From Fluviicola sp. (lineage in GTDB: Bacteria; Bacteroidota; Bacteroidia; Flavobacteriales_D; Crocinitomicaceae), in contig JARWZO010000005.1 in the NCBI GenBank assembly GCA_029866325.1, positions 1 through 64,000 of the forward strand: 64,000 bases of DNA, written 5' to 3'. Within the stretch, counting starts at the first letter, position 1, and each line of letters opens with the position of its first letter. Position numbers and translations under genes: made by a program. Shown piece by piece: positions 61,401 to 64,000 of the stretch. Under the pieces are notes generated by a model. The model was not told where the DNA came from. It searched no databases and saw only the letters and a list, made by a program, of their open reading frames with translations.

Positions 61401-61494
61401 AATGGCCATGCCTGAAACTGAAAAATGGCTTGAAGGAAAAGAACCGAAAAAAGTGATTGTGGTTCCGGGACGGATTGTGAATATGGTGGTTTAA
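58480..61494 (+). CDS. leuS: Leucyl-tRNA synthetase with an AT-rich insertion
   Basis: 1004 aa, longer than most. The start [16 protein letters not shown] is conserved. HIGH is HVGH (48-51) in [18 protein letters not shown]. The CP1 editing domain carries [21 protein letters not shown] and [20 protein letters not shown]. KMSKS is 778-782 ([10 protein letters not shown]). Between GMILGRS and the KMSKS loop, residues about 640-715 hold a lysine-rich segment ([18 protein letters not shown]-like, [12 protein letters not shown]) encoded by clearly AT-richer DNA than the rest. This leucine-specific region is variable in Bacteroidota, but the extra 60-70 residues look acquired. The enzyme charges tRNA-Leu. 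Confidence 0.96.
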   Translation: [1004 protein letters not shown]

Positions 61495-61538
61495 AACTTC
61501 ATTCTGTTTCTGCTTCTCATTCTGTGGTTTTGTTTTTT
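61436..61538 (+). repeat. leuS 3'-end direct repeat, left copy
   Basis: The last 20 codons of leuS plus the next 44 nt. It matches 62931-63033 over about 103 nt with around nine differences and a one-base indel. It includes the left arm of the terminator hairpin (61497-61524), whose right arm is now 1.5 kb away. Confidence 0.8.
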
Positions 61539-61544
61539 TAATCC

Positions 61545-61603
61545 CACATAATATTATGAAATCATGGTTGGTAATTGCCCGCGTAATTTCATAATATTAT
61601 GTG
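61545..61603. repeat. Inverted repeat downstream of leuS
   Basis: Perfect 18-nt arms (CACATAATATTATGAAAT and complement) enclose a 23-nt loop, followed by GTTTTTAT. It may be the terminator of leuS in its current arrangement, or the end of an inserted segment. Confidence 0.65.
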
Positions 61604-61718
61604 TGTTTTTATATTAGTAAAAGCGATTTTTATTCTTCTCTAGAGTATTTTTGAAGCTCATTGTTTCCATCAATAAAGCTCAAAATCACACTCAAATGAG
61701 CCACAATTAACCAACTGT

Positions 61719-61824
61719 TGAGCTACAAAACCCATGGATTCCGTATTTGTAGCTCACGAAAAACTCAATTAAAGCTCAAAACGAACTAAAAATGAGCTCT
61801 ATTTTGTATCTTTATGAGCTACAA
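61719..61824 (+). promoter_or_regulatory. Repeated TGAGCTACAAA sites and promoter of the Fic gene
   Basis: TGAGCTACAAA (61719-61729) and TTTGTAGCTCA (61746-61756) form an 11-nt inverted pair. A third site TGAGCTACAA (61815-61824) lies just after a near-consensus -7 box TATCTTTA (61807-61814). Further GAGCT/AGCTC elements lie between. The sites suit autoregulation by the winged-helix domain of the following protein. Confidence 0.55.
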
Positions 61825-61831
61825 TGGTTTT

Positions 61832-62875
61832 ATGGCAGTCTCAGATAATACATCCGTTCTTCTAGAATTCATCAAAAAAAATCCGCTTCTCTCCTCCAAA
61901 GAAATTCATGATGGAGCTGAAATGGGTGTTGGATACGCAACCGTAAAAAGAATGCTTCAACAGCTGGTTTCGGAACAGTTGATTCAACCAATAGGAAAAG
62001 GGCGCGGGACGAAATATACGCTAAGCCCTTGTTATGACTTGATATATCCGATAGACGTAGATTCTTATTTCGAAAAAGATATTGATGATCGTGAAATCAT
62101 TCGTGATTTTAACCATTCATTGATGCCGGAACTATTGTTCAATTGTGCTGTTTTCACAGATGAAGAATTGACATATCTCCAGCAATTGCAATCCGTTCAC
62201 ACTGAAAATGTTGCACAATTGTCAGAGCTTGAGTTTAAAAAAGAGCAGGAAAGATTAGCAATCGACTTGAGTTGGAAGTCATCTCAAATAGAAGGAAATA
62301 CCTACTCTTTGCTGGAAACAGAACAACTACTAAAAGAAAAAGAAACAGCGAAAGGGAAAACGAAAGATGAAGCGGTAATGCTCCTCAATCATAAGGAAGC
62401 GCTCGATTTCATCATCGAAAACCCGGATTATTTAATTCCATTGAAATTAGCCCGAATCGAAGACATCCATTCTATTCTTATGAAAGAATTGGGTGTAGAT
62501 CGAAATATTCGTAGAAGGAGGGTCGGTATTTTAGGTACAAATTATTCTCCGCTCGACAATGAATATCAATTGCGCGAAGCATTAGACAATATGTGTGAAG
62601 TAGTAAATAATCAGAAAAACGTATTTGCAAAAGCCTTATTAACCCTTGTCCTGATTTCTTATATTCAAGCCTTTGCAGATGGGAACAAACGCACGGCAAG
62701 AATCATTAGCAATGCTGTGTTGATTCAACATAATCATTGCCCTATATCGTTCCGAACAGTTGATTCGGTTGAGTACAAAAAAGCCATGTTGATTTTCTAC
62801 GAGCAGAATAACATTTCTGCTTTTAAAAACATCTTTATACAACAGTTCGAGTTTGCAGTGAAAACTTATTTTTAA
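61832..62875 (+). CDS. Winged-helix Fic protein with altered catalytic motif
   Basis: 347 aa. I prefer the ATG at 61832 (MAVSDNTSVLLEFIKKNP) because the ATG at 61814 overlaps a promoter box and an operator repeat. Residues 1-70 form a winged helix (SSKEIHDGAEMGVGYATVKRMLQQLVSEQLIQPIGKGRGTKYTL). The inhibitory motif S150-x3-E154-G155 (SSQIEG) precedes the Fic core. The catalytic motif reads QAFADGNKRTAR: the essential His is Gln279 (codon CAA), so AMP transfer should be lost. It may act as a transcription factor or nucleotide sensor. It lies on a 1.5-kb segment between duplicated leuS ends. Confidence 0.85.
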   Translation: MAVSDNTSVLLEFIKKNPLLSSKEIHDGAEMGVGYATVKRMLQQLVSEQLIQPIGKGRGTKYTLSPCYDLIYPIDVDSYFEKDIDDREIIRDFNHSLMPELLFNCAVFTDEELTYLQQLQSVHTENVAQLSELEFKKEQERLAIDLSWKSSQIEGNTYSLLETEQLLKEKETAKGKTKDEAVMLLNHKEALDFIIENPDYLIPLKLARIEDIHSILMKELGVDRNIRRRRVGILGTNYSPLDNEYQLREALDNMCEVVNNQKNVFAKALLTLVLISYIQAFADGNKRTARIISNAVLIQHNHCPISFRTVDSVEYKKAMLIFYEQNNISAFKNIFIQQFEFAVKTYF

Positions 62876-62930
62876 GAGAAACCTCAAAAGCGGGCTATCA
62901 AACACAATAATCGACTCCCCTTCAACAATT

Positions 62931-63033
62931 GAAAAGAACCGAAAAAGTAATTGTGGTTCCGGGGTGGATTGTGAATATGGTGGTTTAAAACTTCATTCTG
63001 TTTCTGTTTCTCATTCTGCGGTTTTGTGTTTTT
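62931..63033 (+). pseudogene. Duplicated leuS 3'-end fragment
   Basis: Right copy of the 103-nt direct repeat at 61436. The coding part corresponds to the leuS C-terminus ([15 protein letters not shown]) but has a one-base deletion in the A run, so it is frame-broken and has no start. It marks the right border of the Fic segment. Confidence 0.78.
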
Positions 63034-63061
63034 CAGAATGAGACTGAAAATGAGAATGAAG
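62991..63061. terminator. Bidirectional hairpin between leuS region and SNF2 gene
   Basis: A 28-nt left arm (CTTCATTCTGTTTCTGTTTC...) and right arm (62991-63018, 63034-63061) match at 22 of 28 positions around a 15-nt loop. It lies before the convergent helicase gene and is probably the original shared terminator. Confidence 0.7.
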
Positions 63062-63065
63062 AAAT

Positions 63066-64000
63066 TTACATCAACCCCAACAAATCCTGCTTCGAAAGTG
63101 ATTTCAACACGGTTGTATCGGTATGAATGAGATCATTCACCAACTCGCGTTTGCTTTCTTGCAGGCGCATAATCTTTTCCTCAATCGTATCCGGACAAAT
63201 CAAACGAATGGCCATCACGTTTTTCTTCTGCCCAATTCGGTAACAACGGTCGATGGCTTGGTTTTCAGCTGCCGGATTCCACCACGGATCTACGATATAC
63301 ACATAATCGGCTTCGGTGAGATTCAACCCTGTTCCACCAGCTTTTAGGCTGATGAGAAACACCCGCACGTCTTCTTCTGACTGAAAACGCTCTACTTGCG
63401 CGGCTCGATCTTTTGTTTTTCCGGTGAGGTAAGCAAACGGGATTCCTAATTTTTCCAATTCCGGACGAATGAGCTCCAGCATGCCCACAAACTGCGAGAA
63501 AATCAGGATTTTATGATTGGGTGATTTGGAGGTAATCTGCTCCATTAACTCGGTGAGTTTCGCTGATTCATCGCCGTAATATTCTTGATCGCTGAGCAAG
63601 GCCGGAGAGTTGCAAATCTGTCTTAACTTGGTCAAACCCGCCAGAATGTGCATGTTTCCACTGGCGTAATCTGCTTCGTCCATTCCCGCCAAAAACCGCT
63701 GGAATTCTGCCTTGTAAGTATCATACACCTTGCGTTGTTCGGCGCCCATTTCGCAGTAAACCACCATTTCGGTTTTCTCGGGCAATTCGTGCGCTACTTG
63801 TTTTTTGGTCCGTCGCAGCAAAAACGGATTGATCTTGCGTTGCAATTCTTTGGCGCGGGCCGAATCTTTGAACTTGTCAATCGGCATGGCGTAATGATCG
63901 TTGAACAACTTGGGCGAACCGAGCAATCCGGGTACGGCAAACGACAATTGGGCATACAAATCGAAGGTGTTATTTTCGATCGGCGTTCCCGTGAGCACAA
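63066..64000 (-). CDS. SNF2-family helicase, C-terminal part (runs off the window)
   Basis: About 311 residues are visible, with the N-terminus beyond the right edge. The visible segment begins within LTGTPIENN, the end of the first RecA-like lobe. FLLRRTKKQVAHELPEKTE follows, then the second lobe: HKILIFSQFVGMLELIRPELE, YLTGKTKDRAAQVERFQ, FLISLKAGGTGLNLTEADYVYIVDPWWNPAAENQAIDRCYRIGQKK and the terminal KRELVNDLI. It is an ATP-dependent DNA translocase of the bacterial SNF2/HepA-like type. The partner or any N-terminal zinc (SWIM) domain cannot be seen. Confidence 0.93.
   Translation of the reverse strand, partial: VLTGTPIENNTFDLYAQLSFAVPGLLGSPKLFNDHYAMPIDKFKDSARAKELQRKINPFLLRRTKKQVAHELPEKTEMVVYCEMGAEQRKVYDTYKAEFQRFLAGMDEADYASGNMHILAGLTKLRQICNSPALLSDQEYYGDESAKLTELMEQITSKSPNHKILIFSQFVGMLELIRPELEKLGIPFAYLTGKTKDRAAQVERFQSEEDVRVFLISLKAGGTGLNLTEADYVYIVDPWWNPAAENQAIDRCYRIGQKKNVMAIRLICPDTIEEKIMRLQESKRELVNDLIHTDTTVLKSLSKQDLLGLM

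Noticed and set aside
1..64000. CRISPR arrays, rRNA genes, complete insertion sequences or integrase genes
   Set aside because: No regularly spaced direct repeats, no rRNA-like sequence, and no transposase or integrase reading frame was found.

Overview
The window looks like chromosome from a gliding, type IX secretion (T9SS) bacterium of the Bacteroidota, most likely Flavobacteriales (Crocinitomicaceae/Fluviicola-like is my guess). The evidence is gldH, at least six secreted proteins with C-terminal T9SS-type sorting modules, TAnnTTTG -7 promoter boxes, almost no Shine-Dalgarno sequences, the holB-ricT-gldH-dut cluster, and families such as DUF3109, DUF4292 and DUF5995. No rRNA, conventional tRNA, CRISPR array or transposase gene was seen.

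Layout. 1-6.1 kb: a secreted propeller-like protein, a HAD phosphatase, DUF3109, then an adaptor/permease/ATPase export operon and a LURP-one-like protein. 6.2-15.8 kb: a Fic protein, an AddB-like nuclease, a universal stress protein, a peroxiredoxin, recA, aqpZ, and the yicC-gmk-nadD run. 15.8-25.0 kb: an accessory island with a c-type cytochrome lipoprotein, a 466-nt structured leader, a 1137-aa protein of unknown family, an 828-aa protein ending in a zincin-like metallopeptidase (toxin-type) domain, and two tandem paralogous 93-aa putative immunity proteins. 25-32.7 kb: endonuclease V, a TonB-C-domain protein, a beta-helix T9SS cargo, the methionine aminotransferase/omega-amidase pair, and a large T9SS cargo. 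32.9-41.5 kb: holB, ricT, gldH, dut, a sugar nucleotidyltransferase, a TPR lipoprotein, DUF4292 and an EnvC-like protein. 41.6-48 kb (minus strand): a hydrolase, DUF5995, a MITE-like element, and six small secreted TonB-C-domain proteins around a BNR-repeat T9SS protein. 48-52.6 kb: an RNA-repair locus (WYL regulator, paired operators, tRNA-like noncoding RNAs, slipin, rtcB). 52.7-58.2 kb: three T9SS cargos. 58.4-64 kb: leuS, a winged-helix Fic gene lying between two copies of the leuS 3' end, and the 3' part of an SNF2 helicase.

Two systems stand out. First, a 24-bp sequence containing the dyad GAACGTAA-N5-TTACGTTC lies at the same distance upstream of a TAnnTTTG box at recA and at the toxin island, so the island may be co-regulated with recA, for instance by DNA damage. 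Second, the leader of the slipin-rtcB operon contains two tandem circularly permuted tRNA-like modules (T arm, closed acceptor stem, D arm) and a third RNA closed by a 15-nt helix. This resembles the Y-RNA/YrlA-type tRNA mimics that accompany RtcB in other bacteria, but here with a WYL regulator and a slipin. Other notable items are a secreted CxxC-bearing TonB-C family, a Fic protein with His changed to Gln, an AT-rich insertion in leuS, and several palindromic repeat families.
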